A stretch of 64,000 nt of DNA from Amycolatopsis deserti (lineage in GTDB: Bacteria > Actinomycetota > Actinomycetes > Mycobacteriales > Pseudonocardiaceae). The stretch spans positions 248,001 to 312,000 of the forward strand of contig NZ_BNAU01000006.1 in NCBI RefSeq assembly GCF_014653945.1, written 5' to 3'. Position numbers and translations under genes: made by a program. The notes under the pieces are model-generated. The model was not told the DNA's origin. It made no database searches and saw only the letters and a program-made list of their open reading frames with translations. This document shows positions 17,725-26,232 of the stretch, in pieces (within the stretch, counting starts at the first letter, position 1; every line of letters starts with the position of its first letter).

Positions 17725-17736
17725 TTGAAAGTTCAA
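17725..17736 (-). promoter_or_regulatory. MarR-type inverted repeat upstream of dioxygenase
   Basis: TTGAA-AG-TTCAA, 15-26 bases before the ATG, immediately upstream of the GGAGG. The repeat would cover the early transcript or promoter. No linked MarR gene is present nearby. Confidence 0.4.
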
Positions 17737-17834
17737 CTACTACGGTACCTGACGCTCCGCGGGCGCGCAGTATTCCCGGGCGCGGAACCGGTACAGACTG
17801 GCTCGGGGTGGCGGGCGCGCGCCTATCCTGAGCC

Positions 17835-18206
17835 ATGGTGGTGAACGTGGCGATCTACCTGGTCGTGTGTGCCACGCCGCCCGTGTTGTTCTGGCTCGCG
17901 AGCAAGACACCCGCGGCGGTCGCCGCCCTCCGCCGCCGCCGCGAACCGGAGCCGGCCGGCCCGCCGATCGAGCGGCTGGCCGCGGACCTGCGCCGCGTGC
18001 ACCGGTGCCTGGCGGACCTCGCGCCGGACGCGCCGATGCTGCGCCGCCGCGCGACCCACCAGGCGTACGACGCGCTGCTGGTCCAGGCGTGCGCGGCGCT
18101 CGGCCTGCCGCACTGGCTGGACGAACTGCCGGAGGGCGTGGAACGCGACATCGAGCGGCTGCGCGTGGAAGAGGCGCTCCGGCGGGCCGGCCTAGCGGTC
18201 CCCTGA
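17835..18206 (+). CDS. Hypothetical protein with one N-terminal membrane segment
   Basis: 123 residues. Residues 4-22 (NVAIYLVVCATPPVLFWLA) are hydrophobic and the rest is basic, Ala/Leu/Arg-rich and predicted helical. HWLDELPEGVERDIERLRVEEALRRAGLAV at the C terminus looks amphipathic. No family recognised. A TATCCT box five bases before the ATG suggests near-leaderless expression. Its last 15 bases overlap the 3' end of the convergent uvrA-like gene, so transcripts of the two genes would be antisense there. Confidence 0.65.
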   Translation: MVVNVAIYLVVCATPPVLFWLASKTPAAVAALRRRREPEPAGPPIERLAADLRRVHRCLADLAPDAPMLRRRATHQAYDALLVQACAALGLPHWLDELPEGVERDIERLRVEEALRRAGLAVP

Positions 18207-20375
18207 CAGCCGGGCCAGGTGCCGCCCGGTCTTCGACCCCGGCTGACGCGCGAGCTCGGCGGGCGGCCCCTGGAACAGCACCCGCCCGCCGTGCCGTCCG
18301 GCGCCCGGGCCCAGGTCGACGATCCAGTCGGCGCGGGCGATCACGTCGAGGTTGTGCTCGATGACCACGACCGTCGACCCGGCCTCGACCAGCCGGTCGA
18401 ACAACCCGACCAGCCCCGCGACGTCGGAGGGGTGCAGCCCCGTGGTGGGTTCGTCGAACACGTAGGTCCGGCCCGGACGCGAAAGCTCGACGGCGAGCTT
18501 GAGGCGCTGGCGTTCCCCGCCGGACAACGTGTTCAGCGGCTGGCCCAGCGACAGGTATCCGAGGCCGACGTCGACCAGCCGGTCCAGCATCGGCTCGTCC
18601 GGGAACACACCCCGTGCGTCCCGCGCGGACAGGTCGAGCACCTCGCTGATCGTGTGCCCGCGGTAGGTGTAGCGCAGGACGTCCTCGACGAAGCGGCGTC
18701 CCTGGCACTCCTCGCACGTGGAGACCATCGGGTCGAGGAAGGCCAGGTCGGTGTAGATCACGCCGAGGCCGTTGCAGCGCGGGCAGGCCCCCTCCGAGTT
18801 GGCGCTGAACAGCGACGGGCTCACCCCGTTCGCCGTGGCGAACCGCTGCCGGATGCCGTCGAGCATCCCGGTGAACGTGGCCGGGCTGGACCGGCGCGAT
18901 CCGCGGATCGGACTCTGGTCGACCGACACCGCGTCCGGGACGAACCCGTGCACCAGCGTGCTCTTGCCGGACCCGGCCACACCGGTGACGACGGTCAGCA
19001 CCCCCAACGGGATGTCCGCGTCGACTCCACGCAGGTTGTGCCGAGTCGCGCCGCGGATCTCCAGGAACCCGTGCGCCGGCCGCGCGGTCTCCTTGATCCG
19101 CGGACGGTGCCGCAGGTAGCGGCCGGTCGGCGTGTCCGCGAGCCCGGCCACGGTGCCCTGGTAGACCACCCGGCCGCCGTCCTGCCCGGCGCCGGGGCCC
19201 AGGTCGATCACGTGGTCGGCCGCGGCGATCACGTCCGGGTCGTGCTCCACCACCAGCACGGTGTTCCCCTTGTCGCGCAGGCTCTTGAGCAGGGCGACCA
19301 GCTGCGTCACGTCGTCCGGGTGCAGGCCGACGCTCGGCTCGTCGAAGACGTAGAGCATGTCGGTGAGGCTGCTGCCGAGGTGGCGCACCATCTTCACGCG
19401 CTGCGATTCACCGCCGGACAGGGTCGAGGTCGCGCGGTCCATCGTGAGGTACCCGAGCCCGATCGACACGAGCCGCTCCAGCTGCGCGACCAGCCCGGCG
19501 ACCACCGGCTCCGGTTCGGTCAGCGTGCGCACGAAGGCCAGCAGGTCCTCGGCCTCCATGGCGGCGCACTCGGCGATCGAGCGTCCGGCCACTGTGGACG
19601 CCAGCGCCTCCGGGGACAGGCGGGCGCCGTGGCACTTCGGGCAGGTCTCCTGGGTCACCACGCGTTCGAACGCTTCACGGGTGCGGCCTTTCAGCGAGTC
19701 GACGTCCTTGGGCAGCCAAATGCGTTCGAAGCGCGGCAGCAGGCCTTCGTGATCCGGCGAGCCGTGCAGGAACGCGTCCCATTCCGCCGGCGTGTAGTCG
19801 GCGAGCGGTTTGTCCAGGTCGAACAGGCCGGAGTCGGCGAAGGTGCGCCACATCCAGCCGCCCGGCTGGAACGTGGGGAACCGGATCGCGCCCTCGTTCA
19901 GCGAGCGGCCGCGGTCGACCAGCTCGTCGACGACGATCGTCCGTGCGGTGCCCAGGCCGGTGCAGCGCGGGCACATCCCCTGCGGATCGTTGAAGGAGAA
20001 CGCGTTCGAGTACCCGGCGAACGGCCGCCCGGCCCGCGACCACAGCAGCCGCATCAGCGAGTAGATGTCGGTGACGGTGCCGACCGTGGACCGCGGGCCG
20101 CCGCCGAGGCGTTTCTGGTCCACCACGATCGCGGCGGACAGGTTCTCGATGGAGTCCACGTCGGGCTGGCCGTAGCGGGGCAGCCGGTTGCGCACGAAGG
20201 TGGTGAACGTTTCGTTGAGCTGCCGCTGGGACTCGGCCGCGATGGTGTCGAACACCAGCGAGGACTTGCCCGATCCGGAAACCCCGGTGACCACGGTGAA
20301 CGCGTGCTTCGGCAGCGCGACGGTGACGTTGCGGAGGTTGTGCTCGCGGGCGCCCACGACCCGTAGTTCTGTCAT
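18192..20375 (-). CDS. UvrA-like ABC ATPase (excinuclease ABC subunit A paralogue)
   Basis: 727 residues, much shorter than housekeeping UvrA (~950), so this is a UvrA paralogue of the kind linked to drug resistance or damage tolerance. Two ABC modules are visible: Walker A GVSGSGKSSLVFDTI near residue 35 and GVAGSGKSTLVHGF in the second half, each followed by UvrA-type zinc clusters (CPRCTGLG, CPKCHGARL, CPRCNGLG and CEECQGRRF) and signatures LSGGESQRVKM and LSGGERQRLKL. The ATG at 20375 opens MTELRVVGAREHNLRNV. It is divergent from a WYL regulator with a perfect 12-bp inverted repeat in the 63-base gap, which probably controls it. Confidence 0.92.
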   Translation of the reverse strand: MTELRVVGAREHNLRNVTVALPKHAFTVVTGVSGSGKSSLVFDTIAAESQRQLNETFTTFVRNRLPRYGQPDVDSIENLSAAIVVDQKRLGGGPRSTVGTVTDIYSLMRLLWSRAGRPFAGYSNAFSFNDPQGMCPRCTGLGTARTIVVDELVDRGRSLNEGAIRFPTFQPGGWMWRTFADSGLFDLDKPLADYTPAEWDAFLHGSPDHEGLLPRFERIWLPKDVDSLKGRTREAFERVVTQETCPKCHGARLSPEALASTVAGRSIAECAAMEAEDLLAFVRTLTEPEPVVAGLVAQLERLVSIGLGYLTMDRATSTLSGGESQRVKMVRHLGSSLTDMLYVFDEPSVGLHPDDVTQLVALLKSLRDKGNTVLVVEHDPDVIAAADHVIDLGPGAGQDGGRVVYQGTVAGLADTPTGRYLRHRPRIKETARPAHGFLEIRGATRHNLRGVDADIPLGVLTVVTGVAGSGKSTLVHGFVPDAVSVDQSPIRGSRRSSPATFTGMLDGIRQRFATANGVSPSLFSANSEGACPRCNGLGVIYTDLAFLDPMVSTCEECQGRRFVEDVLRYTYRGHTISEVLDLSARDARGVFPDEPMLDRLVDVGLGYLSLGQPLNTLSGGERQRLKLAVELSRPGRTYVFDEPTTGLHPSDVAGLVGLFDRLVEAGSTVVVIEHNLDVIARADWIVDLGPGAGRHGGRVLFQGPPAELARQPGSKTGRHLARLSGDR

Positions 20376-20392
20376 GCCACCGACGCTAGGGA

Positions 20393-20421
20393 GAATCGCG
20401 GCCACATCCTGGCCGCGATTC
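20393..20421. promoter_or_regulatory. 12-bp inverted repeat operator between uvrA-like gene and WYL regulator
   Basis: GAATCGCGGCCA (20393-20404) and TGGCCGCGATTC (20410-20421) are perfect complements with a 5-base spacer, filling nearly half of the 63-base divergent gap. This is the expected place for an autoregulatory site of the WYL protein. Confidence 0.6.
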
Positions 20422-20438
20422 CTGCCACCATCGAACCC

Positions 20439-21392
20439 GTGCACGGACCGAGCGCGCGGATGCTGGAGCTGCTGTCGTTGCTGCAGACCGGCCGCACCTG
20501 GAGTGGTGCCGACCTGACCGGACGGCTGGGCGTCTCGCCGCGCACCCTGCGCCGGGACGTGGAACGGCTGCGTGAGCTGGGCTTCCCGGTCGAATCGGTG
20601 TCCGGCCCCGGCGGCCGCTACCAGCTCGTCGCCGGCCGCGCGATGCCGCCGCTGCTGCTGACCGACGAGGAGGCGGTGGCCACGGTCGTCGGCCTCCGGT
20701 TCGCGGCCCTGGCCCAGGTCGACGGCGCCACCGGTGCGGCCGAGGGCGCGCTGCGGAAGCTGGAACAGGTGCTGCCGTCGCGCCTGCGGTACCGGATCGC
20801 GGCGGTGCTGGCCTCGACGGAGGCGATGTCCCGGGCGGCGGGCCTGCTCGACCTGCGGGTGCTCCAGCAGCTCGCCACGGCCGCCCACGCCCACCAGGAC
20901 GTGCGGTTCGGCTACACCACGCGCGCCGGGGAGCGGAGCGAGCGCCGGGTCGAGCCGTACCGCCAGGTGCTGCTCGGCAAGCGGTGGTACCTGCTGGCCT
21001 GGGACGTCGACCGGCGGGACTGGCGCACCTTCCGGATCGACCGGATCAGCGGCCTGGCCGTGCCGGGCACGACGTTCGTCCCGCGGCCGCTGCCGCCGGA
21101 CCCGGTGAGCTTCGTGCAGTCCAGCGCGAACCTCCCGCTCAGCAGGCACCGCGGGGTCGTCCGCTTCGAGGCGCCGGCTTCGGTGGTCGCCGAACGGCTG
21201 ATGACCGAGGCCGGCACGCTGGAGCCGCTCGACGAGCACAGCTGCCGGTTCGTCACGCCGGTCGACTCGTGGGAGTGGCTGGCGATGACCTTGCCGATGA
21301 TCGGCGTGCCGTACACCATCGAAGGCCCACCGGAACTCGTCGAGCGATCCCGCGAACTCGCCGACCGAATCCGCGCCGCGACGGAAGGCTGA
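20439..21392 (+). CDS. WYL-domain transcriptional regulator (YafY/DeoR-like)
   Basis: 317 residues. N-terminal winged helix-turn-helix: ARMLELLSLLQTGRTWSGADLTGRLGVSPRTLRRDVERLRELG, with the wing GPGGRYQL. The WYL domain follows at ~130-215 with the diagnostic KRWYLLAWDVDRRDWRTFRIDRI. The C-terminal WCX extension is present. WYL proteins often respond to nucleic-acid or nucleotide ligands and to DNA damage, which fits the divergent UvrA-like gene. GTG 20439 is the only start that gives the complete HTH. A 29-bp inverted repeat precedes it and may be its operator. Confidence 0.92.
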   Translation: MHGPSARMLELLSLLQTGRTWSGADLTGRLGVSPRTLRRDVERLRELGFPVESVSGPGGRYQLVAGRAMPPLLLTDEEAVATVVGLRFAALAQVDGATGAAEGALRKLEQVLPSRLRYRIAAVLASTEAMSRAAGLLDLRVLQQLATAAHAHQDVRFGYTTRAGERSERRVEPYRQVLLGKRWYLLAWDVDRRDWRTFRIDRISGLAVPGTTFVPRPLPPDPVSFVQSSANLPLSRHRGVVRFEAPASVVAERLMTEAGTLEPLDEHSCRFVTPVDSWEWLAMTLPMIGVPYTIEGPPELVERSRELADRIRAATEG

Positions 21393-21419
21393 GGCGGGAG
21401 CGCCCGCCGCGGGACGGCC

Positions 21420-21435
21420 GCGCAAGCGTTTGCGC
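21420..21435. terminator. Small hairpin between convergent WYL and hydrolase genes
   Basis: GCGCAA-GCGT-TTGCGC forms a 6-bp stem 28 bases after the WYL gene stop and 70 bases from the hydrolase stop. No T-tract; weak terminator at most. Confidence 0.35.
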
Positions 21436-21504
21436 TGCTGGTGGCGGCACGCCCTCGACCCAACCGGTGAGTCCACGCGGGCGGCCCGGCTGGAGCTGCT
21501 CGGC

Positions 21505-22248
21505 CTATGCGGTGAGGAACTCGCCGATGGCGTGGCCGAGTTCGGGTTGCGCGACCGCGCTGAGGTGGTTGCCCGGCACGCTGACGTACCGCCCGTGCGG
21601 CAGCACCTCGGCGAGGTCGGGCGCCGTCTTGTCGTGCGGGTCCTCGGTCCCGGCGACCACCAGCGTCGGCGTGTCGAGGTGCTCCAGCGCGCCGCGGGGT
21701 GTGTCGACCGAGGTGTTCAGCACCTGCAGCAGCGGGTCGCGGTCCCCGCCGATCTGCTTGAAGAACGCCTCCGCCCGCCACTCCGGCGTGCCGCGCTCGA
21801 AGGTGCCCAGGCCGGTCAGCACCTTGCGGAAATGGGCGTTGCCACCGCTGGTGTGCTCGATGCCGTGCAACCCCATCCCGGCGACGACCGCGCGTCGCGG
21901 GCGGGCGCCGCGCACCAGCATGCGGATGGTCGTCCGCCCGCCGAGCGAGTAGCCGCCCAGGTCGTAGTCGCTGAGCCCGAGGTGCTCGACCAGGTCGAAC
22001 CCGTCGTCGGTGAGCACGTCCGGCGGGTAGGCGGCCGGGTCGTGCGGCTTCGCGCTCTCCCCGTGGCCGCGCAGGTCCGGCATGATCACGCGGAACCCGA
22101 GCCCCGCCAGGTGCTCGGCGTGGCCGTAGGTGATCCAGTTGACCCGCGAGGTGGAGAAGTAGCCGTGGATCAGCACGAGCGGCCGCCCGGCCCCGACCTC
22201 CCGGTAGGCCAGCTCGGCCCCGTCCCGGGCGGTGAAGTATCCGAGCAT
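21505..22248 (-). CDS. Alpha/beta hydrolase
   Basis: 247 residues with a complete alpha/beta hydrolase fold. The oxyanion region is IHGYFSTS, the nucleophile serine sits in GYSLGG, the acid is in VVAGTEDPHD, and the catalytic His is in VPGNHLSAV near the C terminus. The family spans esterases, lipases and C-C hydrolases; the substrate cannot be named. The ATG at 22248 shares one base with the dnaB stop (TGATG), so it is translated from the dnaB transcript and may be co-expressed with replication genes without functional relation. Confidence 0.88.
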   Translation of the reverse strand: MLGYFTARDGAELAYREVGAGRPLVLIHGYFSTSRVNWITYGHAEHLAGLGFRVIMPDLRGHGESAKPHDPAAYPPDVLTDDGFDLVEHLGLSDYDLGGYSLGGRTTIRMLVRGARPRRAVVAGMGLHGIEHTSGGNAHFRKVLTGLGTFERGTPEWRAEAFFKQIGGDRDPLLQVLNTSVDTPRGALEHLDTPTLVVAGTEDPHDKTAPDLAEVLPHGRYVSVPGNHLSAVAQPELGHAIGEFLTA

Positions 22249-23651
22249 CAGCCTTGGGCGAGGTCGGCGAACCGGCTGTAGTGCAGCTGGTGCGCGACCA
22301 CGATCGTGCTGGTCGGGCCCGCACGGTGCTTCGCCAGGATCAGGTCCGCCTCACCGGCGCGCGGGTCGTCCCGCTCCCACGCGTCCGGGCGGTTGATCAG
22401 GATGACCATGTCCGCGTCCTGTTCCAGCGAACCGGACTCACGCAGGTCGGACAGCATCGGGCGCTTGTCGGTGCGCTGTTCCGGACCACGGTTCAGCTGG
22501 CTGATCGCCACCACCGGCACCTCGAGCTCCTTCGCCAGCAGCTTGAGCTGCCGGGAGAACTCCGAGACCTCCTGCTGCCGCGACTCGACGCGCTTGCCGG
22601 AGGTCATCAGCTGCATGTAGTCGACCACGACGAGCTTGAGGTCGTTGCGCTGCTTGAGCCGCCGGGCCTTGGCGCGGATCTCCATCATCGTCATGTTCGG
22701 CGAGTCGTCGATGAACAGCGGCGCCTCGCTGATCTCGCTCATCCGCCGCGCCAGCCGCGTCCAGTCGTCGTCGGACATGCGGCCGCTGCGCATGTCCGCG
22801 AGCCGGATCCGGGCTTCCGCGGACAGCATGCGCATCACGATCTCGATGCGGCTCATTTCCAGCGAGAAGATGACGCTGCTCATGCCGTGCTTGATGGAGC
22901 ACGACCGCGCGAAGTCCAGCCCCAGGGTCGACTTGCCGACACCGGGCCGCGCCGCGACGATGATCATCTGACCTGGGTGCAGGCCGTTGGTCACCTCGTC
23001 GAGGTCGGCGAAGCCGGTCGGCACACCCTGGGACACGCCGCCGCGCGAGGCGATCGCGTCGATCTCGTCCATGGTCGGCTGGAGCAGTTCCTCCAGCGCC
23101 ACGTAGTCCTCGCTGGTGCGCCGCTCGGTGACGTCGTAGATGGCGGCCTGCGCGCGGTCGACGACCTCGTTGATGTCGCCGCCGTCGTTCGCGGCGCCGT
23201 AGCCGTACTGCACGATCCGCGTGCCGGCCTCGACCAGCCGCCGCAGGATGGCCTTCTCCCCGACGATCTGCGCGTAGTAGCCGGCGTTCGCGGCGGTCGG
23301 CACGGTCGCGATCAGCGTGTGCAGGTAGGGCGCGCCGCCCACCCGGGCGAGTTCACCGCGTCGTTCCAGTTCCGCGGAGACGGTGATCGGGTCGGCCGGT
23401 TCGCCCCGCGCGTAGAGGTCGAGGACGCAGTCGTAGACCGCCTGGTGCTTGGGCAGGTAGAAGTCGTTGGGCGAGAGCACCTCGACGACGTCGGCGATGG
23501 CGTCCTTGGACAGCAGCATGCCGCCCAGCACGGACTGTTCGGCCGGGATGTCCTGCGGCGGCTGACGGTCGAACTCGCCGTACCGCGGCCCCGGGTCCTC
23601 GGGGCCGGGATCGGACGGATAAGCCGGACCACGGTCGTCAGTCAGCGCCAC
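22248..23651 (-). CDS. dnaB: Replicative DNA helicase
   Basis: 467 residues; hexameric helicase that opens the fork during chromosome replication. The N-terminal DnaB domain starts after a disordered leader (PPQDIPAEQSVLGGMLLSKDAI). The RecA-like motor has Walker A ARPGVGKST at 234-242, Walker B LKLVVVDYMQLM and the arginine-finger region near the C terminus (KHRAGPT). No intein interrupts the P-loop or elsewhere, unlike several mycobacterial DnaB genes. GTG 23651 is chosen because GGGAGG lies about ten bases upstream and the longer frame adds low-complexity basic sequence. The 444-base upstream gap carries a cluster of DnaA-box-like sequences. Confidence 0.97.
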   Translation of the reverse strand: MALTDDRGPAYPSDPGPEDPGPRYGEFDRQPPQDIPAEQSVLGGMLLSKDAIADVVEVLSPNDFYLPKHQAVYDCVLDLYARGEPADPITVSAELERRGELARVGGAPYLHTLIATVPTAANAGYYAQIVGEKAILRRLVEAGTRIVQYGYGAANDGGDINEVVDRAQAAIYDVTERRTSEDYVALEELLQPTMDEIDAIASRGGVSQGVPTGFADLDEVTNGLHPGQMIIVAARPGVGKSTLGLDFARSCSIKHGMSSVIFSLEMSRIEIVMRMLSAEARIRLADMRSGRMSDDDWTRLARRMSEISEAPLFIDDSPNMTMMEIRAKARRLKQRNDLKLVVVDYMQLMTSGKRVESRQQEVSEFSRQLKLLAKELEVPVVAISQLNRGPEQRTDKRPMLSDLRESGSLEQDADMVILINRPDAWERDDPRAGEADLILAKHRAGPTSTIVVAHQLHYSRFADLAQG

Positions 23652-23825
23652 CGCGCGGATACCTCCCAGACAGCGAACACCAGTTCGATTATGCCGGATC
23701 TCCGGCCGGAGCGTGGGACCCCGCCGCACCGGCGAACCGTGTCTTGCGGCCACTGAGTGCGACTACTCCCGCGGGAACCGTAGATCGCTCGGACGGAGCA
23801 GTGCAAACCTGCTTGGGGACCGCTC

Positions 23826-24038
23826 TGTGGACAGCTTGTGGAGGAGCGGGGCGAACCAGTCACAGGCAGGCCTTTGGCTGTGGACAACCTGGGGGCAACT
23901 CATACGACCGCCAGGAAAACCGCAGTTCAAACCCTGTGGGTAAGCTGTGGAGAACTCCGTTGAAAAAACTTCGGCGTGTCGCCGCGAACCCGATCTTCGG
24001 CGTGTCGCGCCACTCGGCAGGCTTCGACCTGTGGATGA
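23826..24038 (-). promoter_or_regulatory. Cluster of six DnaA-box-like 9-mers upstream of dnaB
   Basis: Six sites read TGTGGNNNN on the plus strand, at 23826, 23837, 23879, 23935, 23946 and 24030. On the minus strand the best reads TTGTCCACA (23879-23887), the preferred DnaA box of Streptomyces; the others are CTGTCCACA, TCCTCCACA, TTACCCACA, TTCTCCACA and TCATCCACA. All have the same orientation within 213 bases. It may regulate dnaB or titrate DnaA. Confidence 0.65.
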
Positions 24039-24056
24039 AGGCTACGGACAGTAGAA

Positions 24057-24084
24057 GACCCCCCGCTCGGCCGAGCGGGGGGTC
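24057..24084 (-). terminator. Terminator of the ESX cassette
   Basis: GACCCCCCGCTCGG followed directly by its complement makes a 28-base palindrome 12 bases after the espG-like stop; on the minus strand TCTTCTAC follows. Confidence 0.75.
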
Positions 24085-24095
24085 CGGTGAGCTGA

Positions 24096-24902
24096 TCAGC
24101 CCAGTGCGCGCATCGCGTTGTGTAGTCGTTCGCCGATCGCCTGGGGCGTACCCGGAGTGAGCACGATGAGCGACTCGCCCGTGCCCGGTCGCTCCTCCAG
24201 CAGCCAGCGGCCGTCCGGGGTGTCGATGAAGTTCAGCGCGCGGTCGCACCGCTTGCGCGTGCCGGCCCGGGTGCGCGCGGCCGCGTACAGGCTGCCGGCC
24301 GCCACCCGCGGCCCCTCGAGGATGCGCTTGATCTCCTTGCCCGGCTCGGCCACCGACCGGCCGCCGCCACCACGCATGATCGACATGTCCTCGCCCGCCG
24401 GCCGTCGGGCACCGCCGTAGACCTCGCTCTTCGGCGCCACCAGCGGGCTGCTGCCGCCCGGCGGCACCCGCGGGATCTGGTCCACGAACGCCGGGAGCAG
24501 CTGGTCCGGCCGCTGCGGACGCATCACCACCACATCCTCCTTGATGTGGCGGGCGAGCACGAACCCGCCACCGGCGCCGCTGCCGGCCAGCACCGTGAAG
24601 TTCTGCGGCGCGTCGTCCGGGAACGTGCCCTCGAACCAGCCGTAGAACTCCACGTTCGGCCGGGCGATCGACTCGATCATCGCGGCGAACTCGCGGTCCA
24701 TGCCCCGCGGCCCCATCAGGCCGTGGTGCGTCAGCACCGCGTTGACCTGCTGGTCGATGATCCGCTGGGCCGTCTCGTCGTACCAGGTCGCGGTGGGCGA
24801 GAGCGTGTTGTGCGGCTCGGCACCCCGGCGCTGCAGCAGGTTCAGCAGCGTCGGGGTGGTGATCGTCAGCGGCCGGCTCACCGGCATCGTCCCGGGCCTC
24901 AT
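24096..24902 (-). CDS. EspG family ESX secretion-associated chaperone
   Basis: 268 residues. The sequence fits the EspG family: an N-terminal PLTITTPTLLNLLQRRG segment, a central two-fold related pair of alpha/beta halves with PNVEFYGWFEG and FVLARHIKEDVVV, and the final WLLEERPGTGESLIVLTPGTPQAIGERL. EspG proteins are cytosolic chaperones that bind PPE partners before ESX (type VII) secretion. ATG 24902 overlaps the stop of the PPE-like gene as ATGA, which fits chaperone/substrate coupling. The ESX membrane machinery (EccB-E, MycP) is not in this window, so the substrate must use an unlinked system. Confidence 0.85.
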   Translation of the reverse strand: MRPGTMPVSRPLTITTPTLLNLLQRRGAEPHNTLSPTATWYDETAQRIIDQQVNAVLTHHGLMGPRGMDREFAAMIESIARPNVEFYGWFEGTFPDDAPQNFTVLAGSGAGGGFVLARHIKEDVVVMRPQRPDQLLPAFVDQIPRVPPGGSSPLVAPKSEVYGGARRPAGEDMSIMRGGGGRSVAEPGKEIKRILEGPRVAAGSLYAAARTRAGTRKRCDRALNFIDTPDGRWLLEERPGTGESLIVLTPGTPQAIGERLHNAMRALG

Positions 24903-26191
24903 TCGCCGATGACGGGCGGAGCCGTCAGCTCGTCGGTGCCGAACAGCTCGTTCGGGTCGTCACCCACCATGTACTTGTTCTCGTGCTCTTCGTCGTCCTC
25001 GCCGTTGGCGTGACCACCGCGGCCGCCCATGCCCGGCGCCCCGGCCATGCCGGCGCGGCCCGCACCGCGCCCGGCCCGTCCGCCCGCGCCACCGGCGCCC
25101 GTGCCGCCTGCTCCGGCACCCGTGCCGGCCGTCGCACCGGTACCGATTCCCGCGCCCGGGCCGAACCCGGCGCCGAACCCGGAGGCGCCCACACCGCCGC
25201 CACCGGCACCGGCACCGGCACCGCCGCCGGCACCGAAGCCGGCCCCGCCACCGGGGCCGAACCCGCTGGTGGAGGTCGGCGTGTACCCGGCCGCGGTGGT
25301 CGCGTCGAAGGCCGGGTTGTACGCGCCCGAACCGGTGCCCGGCGTGTACCCGGTGCCGGTGGGGGGCTTCGGCAGGTTGGCCGACGGGTCGGTGGCGCTG
25401 AACTGCGGCAGGTTGCCGGTGCTGGCCGGCTTGAAGTCACCGGGCATGCCGGACGCGCTGGGCATGTTCCCGGTGCCGCCGACGCCGCCGGGCACCCCGC
25501 CCGGCACCCCGCCGTTGGAGAAGACGTTGCCCTGCCAGGCCGTGTACTGCGGCATCCCGCCCGCGTTGGTCATGCTGGCCTGGTAGTAGTTGTTGAACGC
25601 GTCGACGTTCGCCTTGCCGCGCTGGTTGTACTGCTCGATCTGATCGTCCACGTCGGACATCGGGTTGATGCCGTCGAGGAAGTTGCCGTCCGGCGGCTGG
25701 GCGGGCACTTCCTGGACCTTGGACTTGACCGTGGCGAACGCGCTGGCCTGGTCGTTGAGGTAGGTCTCGCTCTTGCCCAGGTTGGTGGCCGAGTCCTGCA
25801 GCCAGATGCCCAGCGGGTGCGCGCCCGCCTGCGCCTGACCCGAGGCCATGCCCTTCCAGGCGTTGTCCATCAGGTCGTTGATCTGCTGGATGAGCCGTCC
25901 GCGTTCCTCGTGCACGCTCTTGAGGCTCTTCGCGGCGTTGGCGCCGGACACGAGCGAGGACGCGTCACCCGGGCTGATCTGCTCCCAGATCTTGCGCGCG
26001 TCGATCGTGCGGCCACTGATGTTCGCCTCGTGGTGCTCGGCCTCGGGCGTGCTCATCAGGCCGACGAGACCGCCCACCACGGCGCCGCCGACGGCCCCCA
26101 CCGCCGTGCCGACACCCGGGACGACCGACCCGATCGCCGCACCGACAGCCGCGCCGGTCGCGACGCGTCCCGCTGTGTAGTCGTCAACCAT
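24899..26191 (-). CDS. PPE-like ESX-associated protein with Gly-rich tail
   Basis: 430 residues. It opens with a glycine-zipper-like hydrophobic stretch (residues ~8-45, GAAVGAAIGSVVPGVGTAVG). Then a helical PPE-type region (residues ~60-215: KIWEQISPGDASSLVSGANA, GRLIQQINDLMDNAWKGMAS, containing a W-x-G motif) follows. The second half is low complexity: Pro/Asn-rich, then Gly/Ala-rich (GAGGGAGAGAGGGG), and an acidic end with KYMVGDD, which satisfies the YxxxD/E type VII signal, and TAPPVIGE. This is the Pseudonocardiaceae style of PPE substrate. It is coupled to the EspG-like chaperone downstream. The extreme Gly repeats in its gene may be prone to slippage. Confidence 0.8.
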   Translation of the reverse strand: MVDDYTAGRVATGAAVGAAIGSVVPGVGTAVGAVGGAVVGGLVGLMSTPEAEHHEANISGRTIDARKIWEQISPGDASSLVSGANAAKSLKSVHEERGRLIQQINDLMDNAWKGMASGQAQAGAHPLGIWLQDSATNLGKSETYLNDQASAFATVKSKVQEVPAQPPDGNFLDGINPMSDVDDQIEQYNQRGKANVDAFNNYYQASMTNAGGMPQYTAWQGNVFSNGGVPGGVPGGVGGTGNMPSASGMPGDFKPASTGNLPQFSATDPSANLPKPPTGTGYTPGTGSGAYNPAFDATTAAGYTPTSTSGFGPGGGAGFGAGGGAGAGAGGGGVGASGFGAGFGPGAGIGTGATAGTGAGAGGTGAGGAGGRAGRGAGRAGMAGAPGMGGRGGHANGEDDEEHENKYMVGDDPNELFGTDELTAPPVIGE

Positions 26192-26232
26192 GGCTCAACC
26201 CCTCCTGCTGCCGAATCTGATCTGGACGTGCA

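Larger units (their letters stand above)
23652..24095. other. 444-base gene-free region upstream of dnaB
   Basis: No coding potential was found. It holds the dnaB ribosome binding region, the DnaA-box cluster (23826-24038) and the terminator of the ESX cassette (24057-24084), and is less GC-rich than its surroundings around 23920-23975. Confidence 0.7.

Noticed and set aside
18192-20375. Housekeeping uvrA
   Set aside because: At 727 residues it is too short for UvrA and has a divergent WYL regulator; a paralogue is the better call.
23880-23950. A possible tRNA T-arm (GTTCAAACC) upstream of dnaB
   Set aside because: No acceptor stem, D arm or anticodon arm can be formed around it.
24925-25440. 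Frames over the Gly/Pro-rich part of the PPE-like gene
   Set aside because: Repetitive GC-rich DNA opens all frames; the PPE-like frame has start coupling and an intact end, the others do not.
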